DNA from: Sanghuangporus weigelae
Taxonomy: Eukaryota > Basidiomycota > Agaricomycetes > Hymenochaetales > Hymenochaetaceae
DNA length: 64,000 nucleotides
Assembly: GCA_033182465.1 (NCBI GenBank)
Contig: CP137326.1
Location: 1,302,001-1,366,000, forward strand
Reading direction: 5' to 3'
Part shown: piece by piece, positions 22,601 through 35,390 of the stretch
Layout of the letters: every line of letters starts with the position of its first letter
Numbering within the stretch: position 1 is the stretch's first letter
Made by a program: the position numbers and the translations under genes
Notes under the pieces: generated by a model
Database searches by the model: none
Told to the model about the DNA's origin: nothing
What the model saw: only the letters and a program-made list of their open reading frames with translations

Positions 22601-25600
22601 ATGCAATCAGACCCCACTGCGCCATCCAGGCATGAACTCGAAGCTAGACTCGAACAGCTACGCGATGTCCCCGTTAATACAGCGGGCTCTCAGGATAGGG
22701 ACATGGTTCCTATGCACAATGCTCTTATGAGGGTGGCACCAGGTCCAGATGGAGTCCTTCATTGGTTCTGCTCTCATGCAGATCCTCTCACTTGCGAACT
22801 TGCAACGTTTCTACTGCGTCTGCATGCTTACAAGAATGACAAAGTGGACGAATGGCGAAAACGAATAGTCCAAGTCTGGAGAGGATGCGCGGATTGCATA
22901 AAGTCGATGGATGAGGCGAAGAAGACGTCGAAGACTACGTGAGTATGTACGCTTTGGACAAAGGCGCTCCTGTTACTCAGTGGCTCACCTTCGCAGGTAC
23001 TTCGGCGCGTTCTCAGATATAATTCTAACGAAGTTTTGGATAGACTTCGAAAACTATGAAGTCAAGTCAATCGTTGAAGGATTAATTGCTGCGGATATCA
23101 CACCGGGCTCGGGCAAGTCCCTGGCGGATGTTTCGGTACCCTTGTTCTACCATACCATATCAAAGCCCGCTGCACTCGCCGACCCCTTCATACTCAGAAT
23201 CATCTCTTCCGAGCCGTTTATTCCACGTGCAGTCGATTGGTCTATGGAGCCTCCTCCATCAGGCTATTTCTTACTCGTTGCGCACGAAGACCAAGATATC
23301 CGAGAGTGGGCCATTGAGCATGTAGGGAAAGCCAAACCAATTCCTCTAGAACAATTCGGGAGCAATCACGAACTGTCCCTTCATATCCTTCTTAATCGCA
23401 CTGCGGAGGATGTTGGTTCAGATGCATTTGGCATTCTCGGGGCTCGGGGCTCTTTAGCAAGGCATATTGATTCTGCATATCCTTTCTCAAAATCTCAGGT
23501 CTATATCTGGGCTGGATTGGGGTCTATTTTACAACTTATACCTGTCGAGATCTACGAGGCCTCCGGATCGCATCGGACGATTATGAATCACCTTCATGAC
23601 AACGCTGCGCGTGAGTCATCTTTGGAATTCCAGTGAAATGTTAAAGATACTTATTTTGCACCTGCTTTCTCATGTTCCAGATTTCCGCGCAGTCCTTCGT
23701 TGTATGCTTCAAGCGACGAAGAAGCTCAGCAAGAAACTTTGGACAGGGGAGAGTGCCGATTACCCGCAGATCGTCTTCGACTCCATCAAGGACAATCCAA
23801 GCTACATAGATATGATACTGGCTTATGATGTTCAGAAGGAACAGCCTTGGTTTCTGTTCTTCTTTCTTGAGTATCTTAGAAGCGTTTGGGATATGCAGGT
23901 CTTTGGAGACGTGCTAGCAAGGTTTGCTGCTTTCACATACGACGAGTTACAGCATGATCGTTTTGCGAAGAAACGTCCATTTGTAACGAGCATTGCCATG
24001 CAGGTAATTAGCATGACTGGCTCATAGAAATGTCACTAATATACTTCGCCAGATCTTGTCTGCTGCTCTAACAAGAGCAAATAAGCTCAAATCTCCATCG
24101 CATCGTAACGCTATTCTGGACGTGCTTGACATTCATTTCGATTTGATCGTAGCCATATCTTTCTCCAGCGAATACGACGCATCGGAATGGGCAGCTGCGC
24201 GCTCTCAAGCGGTCTCCTTGATCAAGAATGTGCTGAGTTCTGACGTCGAACAATTGGAGAAAGCCTCTCAAGCCCTTTTGGCGTTAGATGCTACTGCCAG
24301 TAGTGACAACGTCAAAAGGCTTGCTCAGCCTGTACGACGGCAGCTATGGTGGAAGGTGTACGTAAACATCACGAACAAGAGCGTTCAAGGAACGTCATTG
24401 CTTCTGCAACTCGCTGCGCGCACAGCACAATTGGACAGACTCTCTAAAAGAGTTGTATCACGGGCAATTTGGAAGCATTATGACGCGAGAAAAACGAAGC
24501 CTCCCCAGGATCTCCTTGAGGCAATAGACACTGCAGTGGATTCCGTGAATGCCTCTCTTGCGGTCACCCGAGATGGATTCCTTGACGCCGTGACAAAATT
24601 TGCGAGTCTCAATTCATCTACGGTTTTAGAGGAAGCAATCCTGCAGAATGACCTTGCGAGACAACTCTTTCCCCTCATGCTTTCCTCCGTGGAAGATCTG
24701 CATGTTGCTGCGCAGACATTGATCGGCCAGGCGTACGATGTCGACGTCCGCACAGATTGTTTCCGTGCACTTCTTAAGGCGACACCGGAATCGTCGTTCC
24801 GCGGTCTTCATAGCTGCATCTCTGACTTCAACTCATACTCGTCCAAGGTGGTCGAGGCATGCAACGTTTCAAAAGCATTCGTGCGATGTATGACAGACAT
24901 CATCGACGTCTTGGGAAGATCTCCTCATGGCCTATTAAAAGACGCAGACTACATCAAGAGGAATGTGACCGACAGCTTCTCTTTGAAGGATGAGTTACCG
25001 AAGCTGTGGAAGGCTATGGCTACCTCCATCGCCGTGATTTTTCGACGCACGCCGAAATGGGCTGTTTATTTCGACAACAAGACGATGACGGAATGGATGC
25101 GGGATGCTTTGATCTTCGCTCGAGAACTCCTTGAACATTGGAGGACCTTCAAGGCGGCGAGTCTCGCGATTTCAGATAAAGGCACCATAGATTCACCGAG
25201 CAAACCTTCGCCAATTGGGAAGGCATTGGTAGAGGATCTGCAAGATGTCCTTCTGGAACTGCAAACCTGGCTTCGACTGACAGATACGGAGCTCCTCTAT
25301 CAATCCTTCTCCCTCTTGAAGTCGTTGTTTGAATGTTTTCGCAGTGTTGGCGTCAAACCTTCTGCAGAGGCTCTTACGAAACTCTGGAAGTTCATCGAGC
25401 AAAACAAGTCGACCACGAGATCCAAAGTCTCTTCGTACTTAAACCAGGCAGATTTAGCTGAGCTGGAAGTTGCCGTCGCAGATTTCAACGAAGATCAGGA
25501 TGAGGTGGAGATCTTGTCGGTTAGCTGGAAAGGAAAGAGAAAGCGGAAATCGACGGATAGAATATCATCACCAGAGGTGGAGGAAGGCGATGACGCGCCA

Positions 25601-28600
25601 GTGCGTAAGAAAATAAAGACTGAACGGAGTCGGGTACGCGATACTAGAGCCGTTCCGAAAAGTACGAAGCAGACCAAGCTCCCTTTCTCGGAACAGTCGG
25701 CTGTGCGAAAGCCTGTCCAGAAGCCAGTTCCAGGACCGTCTGCCAAACGTGGGCCGAAGTTTGAAGGCTCGTATGGACTTAGCTCTGCTGCGAGTGCATC
25801 AAGCCGTCCGTCATCATCTTCATCGGACTCATCAACGACGAGCGAGTCCGATGATTCGGATAGCGATGGGCTTGGATACTTGGTGAGGCCTCCTAAACAG
25901 CCATCGCCCAAGAAGTATGTCAGGCGACCTTTTAAAGCGAAGCGACCTGTCAAGCGAATTGTTGCGGAATCTAACAAAGAGCGTATTGATCGACCGAAAG
26001 CGCAGCTCATTGTGGATCCGGAGGTTAAAAGGCAACAGCGTGAAGCTGAAGAAAAGCGCAAGCAATACGAAGAGGCGAGGAGAGCTGCGATGCGTCTCAA
26101 ACCAGACATAAGTTCTCTTCATTTTGCGATTTTATCCTGGAATTACGATCACGACGGTCCAACTCCTCCGATGCAGCTGTCAGCGCTTTCTCATGTTCCA
26201 GACACGTTCAGGAATCATGATGAGTATCTGCGCATATTCCGACCCCTGCTCATGCTCGAAGCTTGGGCGCAGATTGTGAAGTCGAAGGAAGAACCGCCGA
26301 ACGAAATCTTGCAGGTCGAAATCGTGTCTCGTAGTCTACAATATCCTTGGTTAGATCTGGACACGCTACTCAAAGCGGAATCGGCATCACCTGATTTGCG
26401 TTTGATTCCTGAGACCGATATCGTGCTTTTGCGTCATATTTCAGAGAAGCGTTGCATAATGGCAAAAGTTACGAACTTCAGAAGGGGTCACTACGGCTGG
26501 GAAATCTCCTTGAGGTGCTGCACAAAAGCCCTCAGCGAGGATCCCGGCCTTTCGCTTGGTTCAAAATGGAATGCTCAACCCATATTCAGGTGCGCTGATT
26601 GCTCAGAGTACTTATAGCGAGTCTGACCTCTTCGCTTTCGCAGTCTCGCCACCCTTCACCGAGAGTATGCGGCCCTGATTGCCCTTGAGTATTACGACAT
26701 GATGGATATAATTTTACGACCTAAGCTTTCGGATCCAGTCAATGCAAGCCCACAGGAAGTCCGACAGGCAATGGAAACATATAGGCTTAATGAGCCACAG
26801 GCGAAAGCGATCATCTCTGCAATGAAGACGGATGGTTTCTCTCTGATACAAGGGTAAATTTCTCTGCTTTATTTCGATTGCCAGTGGCTAATTTAATTGT
26901 AGGCCTCCGGGTACCGGAAAGACTTCGACTATTTGCGGTTTGGTCGGCGCATTCATGTCCTCGCGACGCTCGGCTCCTGTCAGGATTCAGGTTCCTGGCA
27001 CATCGGCAAAGCCGATCCAGAATGCTCCAGCACAGAAGCTGCTTATTTGCGCTCCAAGCAATGCGGCTATCGACGAAGTAACGAAACGTCTCATCGAAGG
27101 AGTCTATGGCTCTGATGGTCAGCGCCTTACGCCGAAAGTCGTCAGAGTTGGAGCCGAGTCGCAGATCAATGCCAGTGCTAAGGAGGTTTCTCTTGATACG
27201 CTTGTTGACGCAAGGATGAGCGCCGAAATAGGCACTGCTGGAGAAGATAATACCTCCAGAGTCAAGTCTCTCCAAGAAGAGATTGAAGCACTGAGGGCAG
27301 CGAGGCAGAGAAAGCTGGAAGAAATTCAAGCCACTCTCAATAATACATCTAGGACTCTGGTCCTGGAGAATGAGGTCAATACGATTAACAACAAGCGAAT
27401 TGTCCTCTCTCAGCAACTTGATCGATTGAGAGACGAAATGAAGTCCCAGAGCCGATCTAATGATGCGATTCGTCGTAAATGCAGGCAGCAGATTCTAGCT
27501 GATGCGGACGTTATTTGTAGCACATTGTCGGGTGCTGGTCATGAGCAGCTTGCCTCATTCGATTTCTCCATGGTCATAATTGACGAGGCTTCGCAGTCGA
27601 TTGAACTGAGCTCACTTATCCCCCTCAAATATCAATGTATCCGGTGTGTCATGGTAGGAGGTGAGAACTTTGCCTTCTATAACTGCCAACAATATGCTCA
27701 TGCACAATCTGCCAGATCCTCAGCAGTTACCGCCCACCGTCCTATCTCCGGAAGCATCGAAATGGGGCTACAATCAATCACTCTTTGTTCGCTTGCAAAA
27801 GCATAGGCCTGAGGCTGTGCATCTGTTAAGGTGAGGATATGCATTGTGCACACTTCCAATTTCTGACCGGAGTGCAGTATCCAATATCGTATGCATCCAG
27901 AAATCAGTCTGTTGCCGAGTAGGATTTTCTATAGCGGACGGCTCAGAAATGGTCCTGATATGGACAAGAAGACTGTCCAACCATGGCATGTGGATCCACG
28001 TTTCGGACCTTACAGATTCTACAATGTCGCACATGGTCGAGAAGAAATGTCGAATAAAGGCCATTCACTCCTAAACCGTGACGAAGCCAGGATGGTTTTG
28101 GCCCTATATAATGGACTGCTTCGGCAGTTTCCGTCCATCAATTTCGACTATCGAGTAGGAATTGTTTGCATGTATCGAGCCCAGGCTCAGGAGCTACGGA
28201 ACTTATTCAAGAGGAATCATGGTCCGCAGATCCTAAAGACCGTAGATTTTAATACGGTCGATGGTTTTCAGGGACAGGAAAAGGACATCATAATTCTGTC
28301 ATGTGTACGTGCCGGACCTTCGTTATCAAACGTTGGGTTCTTATCCGGTATGCACTTTTATATTTCAACCCTGAAGCTGTGATTGACAGTTCCTCTCGCT
28401 AGACATTCGACGTATGAATGTCGCAATTACTCGCTCGAAATCGTCACTGTTCATTTTTGGCCATGCGCCGACTTTAGAGCGCAGCGACAGAGTATGGAAG
28501 GATATCGTCGACGATGCTCGTTCACGCTCGTGCTTCGTTGAACTCGTAAGCCTCTGTTACTTTTATGACGATTACATTTACTAATACGCTCCATAGCGCG

Positions 28601-29133
28601 ACACATCGTTTTTCTCAGTAAATTCGGTTAGCCTTCTGCAGGCAGCCAATCTTTCCCAAGTTCCCGAGAAGAAAAATAAGGAAAAGAACCTATTGCAACG
28701 TACGGTCGGCGCCGCGCCTCTAGAACCGAACAAACCTGAACCATCACAGGATGAACCGAAGCTTTACTCTCCCAAAGCCGTAAAAAGCACGTCAGCGCAA
28801 CGCAGGCTGCCTAAAGGCGTCAAGATTGTGGCTAATGAGCGGGCTGCCAACGGCGTCGGCGCGTCTTCAGCACAGAGTAACGCACCGTCGGCCGGGCAAA
28901 GTTCGGCATCCAAGCTACGACAGGAGACTGATTCCCAGAGAAAAGATGGAACCTCTGAGAAGAACGGAATCACTCCCGTTACGCCTGCCATACTTAATCA
29001 ACGCGTTTCTACGCCTCAAAATCGGCCGTCGATCTCGAATGGCAAAGATGTTCTCTCAGCATCAGCTCAGAAAGAATACGAAGCATTTATGAAACGCAAG
29101 AAACAATCAAGCGATCCTTTTATTAAACGTTAA
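22601..29133 (+). CDS. SEN1: Sen1-type RNA/DNA helicase (SF1B)
   Basis: 2014 aa in 10 exons: 22601-22938, 22997-23610, 23681-24003, 24053-26589, 26644-26853, 26903-27660, 27716-27830, 27878-28347, 28403-28545, 28597-29133. The N-terminal 1000 residues match the Sen1 N-terminal domain (LHWFCSHADPLT, TYFGAFSDIILTKFW). A charged Ser-rich linker follows, then an SF1B core: GPPGTGKT (about residue 1341), APSNAAIDEV, IIDEASQS, VGDPQQLPPT, IQYRMHP, VDGFQGQEKD, MNVAITRSK. Sen1 unwinds R-loops and ends transcription of non-coding RNAs. A basic Ser-rich tail (about 170 aa) ends DPFIKR. The start is the first in-frame ATG; a further upstream exon is possible because the frame stays open to about 22480. 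Confidence 0.93.
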
Positions 29134-29315
29134 TCCACACCTTTTCGGAATGCTTTCTCACAACACAGATTTTGTATGTTCTATGGCTGTTCATCACATA
29201 CTCTTGCATACAATGCTTTCCCATTATCATATGGATGTAATTTGTATTCTAGATTATCATATTTTGTTATCTATCAATAGAATCAATATTAATGACTTTG
29301 ACATTTCGCAGAGGT

Positions 29316-32300
29316 TTAGCTGATGGTCTCGGCCTTGACTGCAGGAAGTTCCCAGCCTTCAGGCCCGAAACGTGGTATAACCATCGATTTTCCGGAGCTG
29401 TTTTTCGTTGGCTTACTGTATGTGCACATAGTCTCTTTACCCAGCGTGGACAGCCAAGTGGGATTAATGACGGTCAAATCTATCGCGTGGAAGGTGGGAT
29501 CAGCGAAACGTTAGAAATGAACGAGCCTGACGTACTTTTTAACCATATTTGACTGGTGTGTACAGCCTCCTGGAAAACGACGAAGTCCGGAGGGTCCCGG
29601 TTGTAGAGGACCGATGAAGGGTGAATAAAAACGTCTTCACTGATATCCAAAGCACGGTATGGTATGCCCCTAGTCGAGGAGTACCTGTTTCCAGACATGG
29701 ATGTCGTCTGAACTATATCTTTCCTCACAGCGACCTGGTCGATAAAAGCAGAACATATGAGCTGCCTCAGAACCTTGACCTTATTGTGCGAAGTCAGTAT
29801 GAATGATTCCAGTGAACATGAGTGAATAGTAAGACCTGTAGGTCGCTTGGTGGCTTAAGTTTGTCAACGAGGCTGACACCGACACCAGGGAAGTTGGTAG
29901 ACACGATGCTACTGATCTGTGCCCGAAGTTTATGGATCTCTTCCATGGCCTAACATATTGACTCAAAAAGGCTGTAGATCGGAAAGCTCCAGAGATAGCT
30001 TACTTTGGGTCGGACGAAGTGCTCCTGACAAAACTGCAGTCCGCCACCAGCAAATTCATACGCGCCGACGACCGAAAGAAGCCGAAAGACATCGCTCAAA
30101 CATTTTCCCAGTCTCGCATGGACCTGAGAGTGCAATATAAGACTTCTTACTTGCGCAGAACTTTGTTCCGAGCCTTACCTCCTGTGACTTGTAGAATGCG
30201 CGTCGGCGAAGTCTGTTCGATTCTTTCGCTTTGGCTTCTTCATTCCGGATGAGATTTAACCCCTCTCGCTCATTTGGGACGACTCCATCATCTCCTTGAA
30301 GAGCTTCTTCATGAAGGAACGGATCGCCGACAGACAAAGCAGCGACAATGGTAATCACATACGGTAGGCAACCATGTTGACGTCCCGCAACGAGCATCTT
30401 TGAAAACCGAGGCAACAAAGGGAAAAGTGCCATTGACTTTCCAAGTTCCGTGATTGGTCCATCTGCAGGCGTTGCCAATGGCCGCGACAAGGGACTCGTA
30501 TAAGCCAGTGCCCCCAGCCGAGTCAAAAGAACTTCTGCTTTGTGCAAACGTGTCCTGTCTGGAGATGTGGGAAACGGGAAATTAGTCACTGTATCAATGT
30601 GCATGCTCTTCATCTGAAGCACGATCCCGTCTATAGGCATCTTCAGAATCTCCGGCGAGGCAAATCTCTCAAAGTGATTCTCGAAGAGAGCCGAGGAATA
30701 CAGACGGTAGCAATGTCCTGGTCCCGTTCTTCCGGCACGTCCTGCTCTTTGATCCGCAGAAGCTTTAGAAATCCAGTTGACGCGGAAAGACTGGACTCCT
30801 GTCAATACGTCGTAGCATCTCTACTCCCCTGTTGTTAGCCGACGGTATCAACGCAGAAAACATGTACGGACCTCTTTAGCTCTTCCGCAGTCAATCACAT
30901 AACGTATCCCAGGTATCGTCAATGATGTCTCCGCGACGTTCGTTGCAATTACTACAAGTCTCGACCCTTCCGGCGGAGCCTGGAATACTCGCATTTGCTG
31001 TTCCGTTGGAAGTATCGAATACAACGGAAGTATGTGCATGGGAACTAACGCGTTTTAAACATCAGGTTACGGTAGCTTGCTGGACCTTTATAAACCTACC
31101 TTCGGTGACCTCGAAATCAATGCCTAGGACTTTGTTTTCCTCATCCTCTTCATCCGTTTCCAGAGCCTCAGGGTCAAGATCTTTGGGTGGAGTACCGTCG
31201 TCAATATCTTCAATATCTCGATCGAAATCACCAAGATCCATCTCTTCAACTTCCACGTCGGCTAGTGCTCTCCTTTGAATAGAATTAAGACCAGAATCGA
31301 AATTGCATACGTACCTAGTGCTGGGGCGACCTTTGGAATTTGTGATGAATCCTCTGATACACTATTCTCCTTCACTCTATGAGCCGCTGACTCTCCACGA
31401 CGCTTCCTTCGTGCCGTAATCGCTTCTTTCCCATACCGAGCCTGGAGCTTCCTGCACACACCCGTAATCTCATTTTGTCCGGTCAAGAAGATAAGTATTC
31501 CACCAGGTGGTAATCGCGCGTGAACCTTGCTGGCCTTTCTGACAGCTTCATTGACATAGTCGGGGTAAGTTCGTCTAGAGAAATGAATTGCGACAGGGTG
31601 TTGACGAGCATCTACGCGTAAAATCGGAGGCGGGTTGGGGAATAATGTAGAATTCTCGACGAAGTCGGAGACTCGAAGTGTTGCAGACATGATGACAAGG
31701 CGTAGTGGCTAGAAAGCATGACAAGTATATCAGAATTGTGCAGAATCCAAGTACGAATCCCGCAGACCTTTGACCCATCTTTGCCCTCTTTCCACATCTC
31801 CTCACGTATACGTATCACTCTGCTGAGCACACCGATGAGAATATCCGTGTTCACGCTTCGCTCGTGAGCTTCGTCGACAATGATGACGGAATACTTGCTT
31901 AACGAGAAATCGCTGGCAAGCTCACGCAATAGGACACCGTCTGTCATGAATTTAATAACTGTAGACGGCGCTGTCGTCGCATCGTAGCGTACTTGATAGG
32001 CCACCTGTGGTGTTGGGAGAGAAAGCTCATAGCTGACACGCGAAGCCATAGACATGGCTGCTACTCGGCGAGGTTGCGTTATGCCAATCATACCCGGATT
32101 ATCTAGCAAGCAAGGATGATTCGTCAATATTTGTCGATTGTCTAACGAGGAAATTACACAACACACCGCTTCCAGGAGAACCAAATCCAGCTTCATAGAG
32201 AAACTGTGGGACTTGAGTAGTCTTTCCACTGCCTGTTTCACCACAGAGAACAACAACAGGGTGCATACGAATAGCTTCAACTATCGGCTGCTCCTCCGCA

Positions 32301-33850
32301 AAAATCGGAAGTTCTAATCGCGCCGCCTGAACATCCTCGAGACGATTGATCGCGACAAACTTCTGACTGGTCTTCTGAGAACTGGATGGAGAATTGTCCG
32401 ACGGAGGCTTGAATTGCTGCGCAAGCGCGGTCTCTGGAAGTTGTAGCTCTTCTCCTAAGGGACCTCGTATTTCTCGTCGACCTCCGTCAGTGACTTCAAG
32501 TTTTGGTATTTTTGCTTTTGAAGGTGCCAACGGGACACTCGCAGCATCTGTTTCGTCGTTTCTTGGAGGATCCACATATCCCTTGGCCGCACTGAGCTGT
32601 TGCATTGCCCAATCCTTGAATCCACCGCGCTTGCGCTTCGATGGCGCAAGCGAAAATCCCTGCTTTTCTTCGGAGCTTGATTCGCCTTCATCTGGATGTT
32701 CACCGCTCGCACTTTCGACGGCGTCGTCGTCTTCGATGGCATCCTCCTGATCCGAATCCTGCATGTCCCGGCTATCGGACGAATCGTATGCAGAATCAGA
32801 ACTATCAAAAGAACTTTCGCTCGCGGCCTCTGGTTCACCCGCGGTCGTACGCATTCGCTTTCCCCAAGCCTTGAATGATGTCTAGTTGAAAAGAGTCATT
32901 ATAATCTGTAAGAGGAAATTAAATATTCACATACTCGAGGACCCTTCGCATGGCGCTTCACTACGGATAGCTCTTGCACTGTCCCATCTTCCTTCCTTCT
33001 TAAAGCACTGCCGAAAGTAACATCTGCAGATACTTTCTGTTTCTGGTTCAGCTCGCTCGTGGCGGTCCCTTCGTCGCGAATGATAATTGGAGACGATTCC
33101 GAACTGCCGGGCTCTTCTTGGAGACCATCTTCTTCATTTTCATGATCTGAATTTTCGCTTTCGTCATCCACGCTCCCGTCGTCTGTGTCCATGTCCATTC
33201 CCGAAAATTGATTTCTCCTACGGCGCCTACCCTTTGTTCTTCCTTCCATCAAACGGCGGACCTCCTTATCTTCTTGCGTCGACTGCAGGTCTTCATGCGT
33301 TTTCGCTTTCCGTGAGCCTAGAGTGGATGAAGGCTGCAGATGTAGCAGAGTCGGTAGTTGAGCTTGAGTTTGTCTGTAGACATAGCAAATGAGAATAAGA
33401 ATACGAATGGGGTGAGAGGACATACGCTAGCTTCTCAAGAATCTCGACGCGTTCCTCTTTCTTCAATTTCTTGTCCTGAGGGAGAAGAGTCCATCGGCTT
33501 GAAAATACAATTAGTGATATTAAGACACGAACAATGTATTTCTCGAGCCGGCGTTTCTTTTTCGAGGTGACCTTCGAGTTTGCCTGTTGCTCAAGCAGCT
33601 ATTGGACAAGAGATATCGTCACCATATTATTCAAAACTAAAATGAGAAAGCTGCGCACCTCCTGTCGCATTCTTTCTCTACGCTCCTGGTCTTTCTGTTC
33701 TTTACTTTTCGGCACATGGATTAGTGCATTCGGGTCATTGTTCTCTGCGGCAGGTGCAGGTTCGACGGCCGGATGTGTATGTTTAGTACGCTTTGCGGGA
33801 CGAGAGAAGCGACGCGCTTTTGCGTTGAAGCGTTCTCTGAGGTGGCCCAT
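29316..33850 (-). CDS. DHR1: DEAH-box RNA helicase Dhr1/Ecm16 (DHX37)
   Basis: 1269 aa in 14 exons on minus: 33659-33850, 33533-33598, 33426-33475, 32935-33373, 32167-32881, 31768-32102, 31315-31708, 31100-31261, 30872-31044, 30179-30820, 30004-30123, 29836-29949, 29536-29779, 29316-29479. N-terminal basic and acidic region ([32 protein letters not shown]). Helicase motifs: [76 protein letters not shown]2/OB region and [19 protein letters not shown] at the end. Dhr1 removes U3 snoRNA from pre-40S ribosomes in the nucleolus. An acidic insert between motifs III and IV is usual for the family. The gene is convergent with SEN1 and divergent from MDE1. Confidence 0.94.
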
Positions 33851-34205
33851 TTCCGTTTATTGGCCGTGGTGCTGTATTTGCTGAAGCTGAAGCTGGTCCC
33901 TGGAGGGATCTACAAGACAAACAAGAGGAACAGAAATTTTGAGTTCGTTCCTGAGGTCATACCGATCGACAGATCGACATTTTTTCTCGGTCTGGTTGAA
34001 CCATAATCAGTACAGCACGAAATTTTGGTTCTCAATTGCGAACAAATTATCCTTCATTTTGACAAATTCCGATGCCTCTCCCTTGATCAAAGGTCATCTC
34101 CATCGATTGTCTAAGAAAGTATTTACCGGTAAAGTAAAAGAGCTTTCACGTTAACCAACTACCTGACTTAACCGTGATAAATCTTAATTCAGGTTCCATT
34201 CAACG
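33851..34205. promoter_or_regulatory. Divergent promoter, DHR1 / MDE1
   Basis: 355 nt between start codons on opposite strands. AT-rich centre; no motif that I can name. Confidence 0.4.
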
Positions 34206-35314
34206 ATGGCGAATGTTAACGGCAGTTCAGACGCTTTGGTCATCTCATCTGATCCTAATCACGTATGCAACCAATCGACGCAACTATGACTCTTGGATCT
34301 GCTAATTGGTGCTCCATACCAGCCAGCAAACTTGATCCCAGAGTTATGCAGACAGTTCTATCATCTCGGATGGGTCACTGGTACAGGAGGTGGTATTACC
34401 ATTCGTCAAGGGTAAGTTCCCTCACTGCCGACTCATTATGCTATGCTATCTAACGTTTTCACTTGCCCAGTGATATCGTATATATCGCTCCTTCCGGCGT
34501 ACAAAAGGAGCGCATCGAGCCATTGCACATCTTCGTCCTTCCGTACCCACAACTCTCCTCTCATACAGATCGCGTCTTTCTTCGACGCCCTCACGTTCAA
34601 CTGAAAGAATCAGCATGTACGCCGTTATTCTGGAATGCGTTCGACCTGCGTGACGCAGGCTCGTGCATCCACACTCATTCGCAACATGCGGTTATGGCAA
34701 CGTTGCTTTGGCCAGGAAAGGAGTTTAGAATATCCCACCAGGTACCTTTTTTTGCTTCACACAATCGTGAACTGTGTAGCGGAATGACATTTTTCTAGGA
34801 AGTACGTCATATGCACGTATGAATTGATCATTCTCATTCATTCCTTTGCCAGATGATCAAAGGAGTGCGAATAGCGGGTACAGGTGCAGCTCTATCTTAT
34901 CTAGACACGCTTGTCATTCCCATCATCGAGAACACTCCCGACGAGGAGGATCTGAAGGATAGTATGGCAGAAGTTAGGCTGGTCCGCATCGTTACTTTGA
35001 GCACAAGCTAACACAAATCTTAAGGCGATGAAAGAATATCCTGACGCAGCTGCTGTGCTTGTAAGGCGACACGGAATCTATGTCTGGGGTAAGATTTTAT
35101 CACTGATCCAGAAACATCGGCTAATCATCGTTTAGGTCTTGATTGGCAAAAGGCGAAGACTCAGACAGAAGTGCGTTGACTGCATTGCTTTTTACCTCTG
35201 ATGAACATTAATTCGTGTTCATTTTCTTAGTGCTTGGATTATCTATTTGAAATCAGCGTCAAGATGAAATTAGCAGCACTTCCAACGGTATTAAATGATG
35301 ATACAAGTAAATAG
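34206..35314 (+). CDS. MDE1: Methylthioribulose-1-phosphate dehydratase
   Basis: 240 aa in 8 exons: 34206-34262, 34323-34411, 34471-34741, 34799-34801, 34853-34972, 35025-35088, 35136-35170, 35231-35314. Class II aldolase/adducin fold of the methionine salvage pathway: [22 protein letters not shown], zinc ligands in [11 protein letters not shown] (H-x-H) and RRHGIYVWG, then [13 protein letters not shown]. It dehydrates methylthioribulose-1-phosphate to the diketone. The conserved HQEMIKG segment is split so that Glu140 alone is encoded by a 3-nt exon (GAA, 34799-34801) between introns of 57 and 51 nt, each with consensus ends (GTACCT...TTTCTAG and GTACGT...TTGCCAG). Its position, 22 residues after the second zinc His, equals that of the catalytic Glu of human APIP as I recall it. 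Confidence 0.93.
34799..34801 (+). other. MDE1: 3-nt microexon (single Glu codon) of MDE1
   Basis: GAA between acceptor TTTTCTAG and donor GTACGT. Inclusion gives HQ-E-MIKG as in family members; joining the flanking exons directly gives HQ-MIKG with no frame change. Confidence 0.8.
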
Positions 35315-35390
35315 ATAGTAAGCATACATCGAAGTCAATAAAAACATTTCAGCGTTCTCAAGAAGTCTATGCACCCGCCTGATTTTCATT

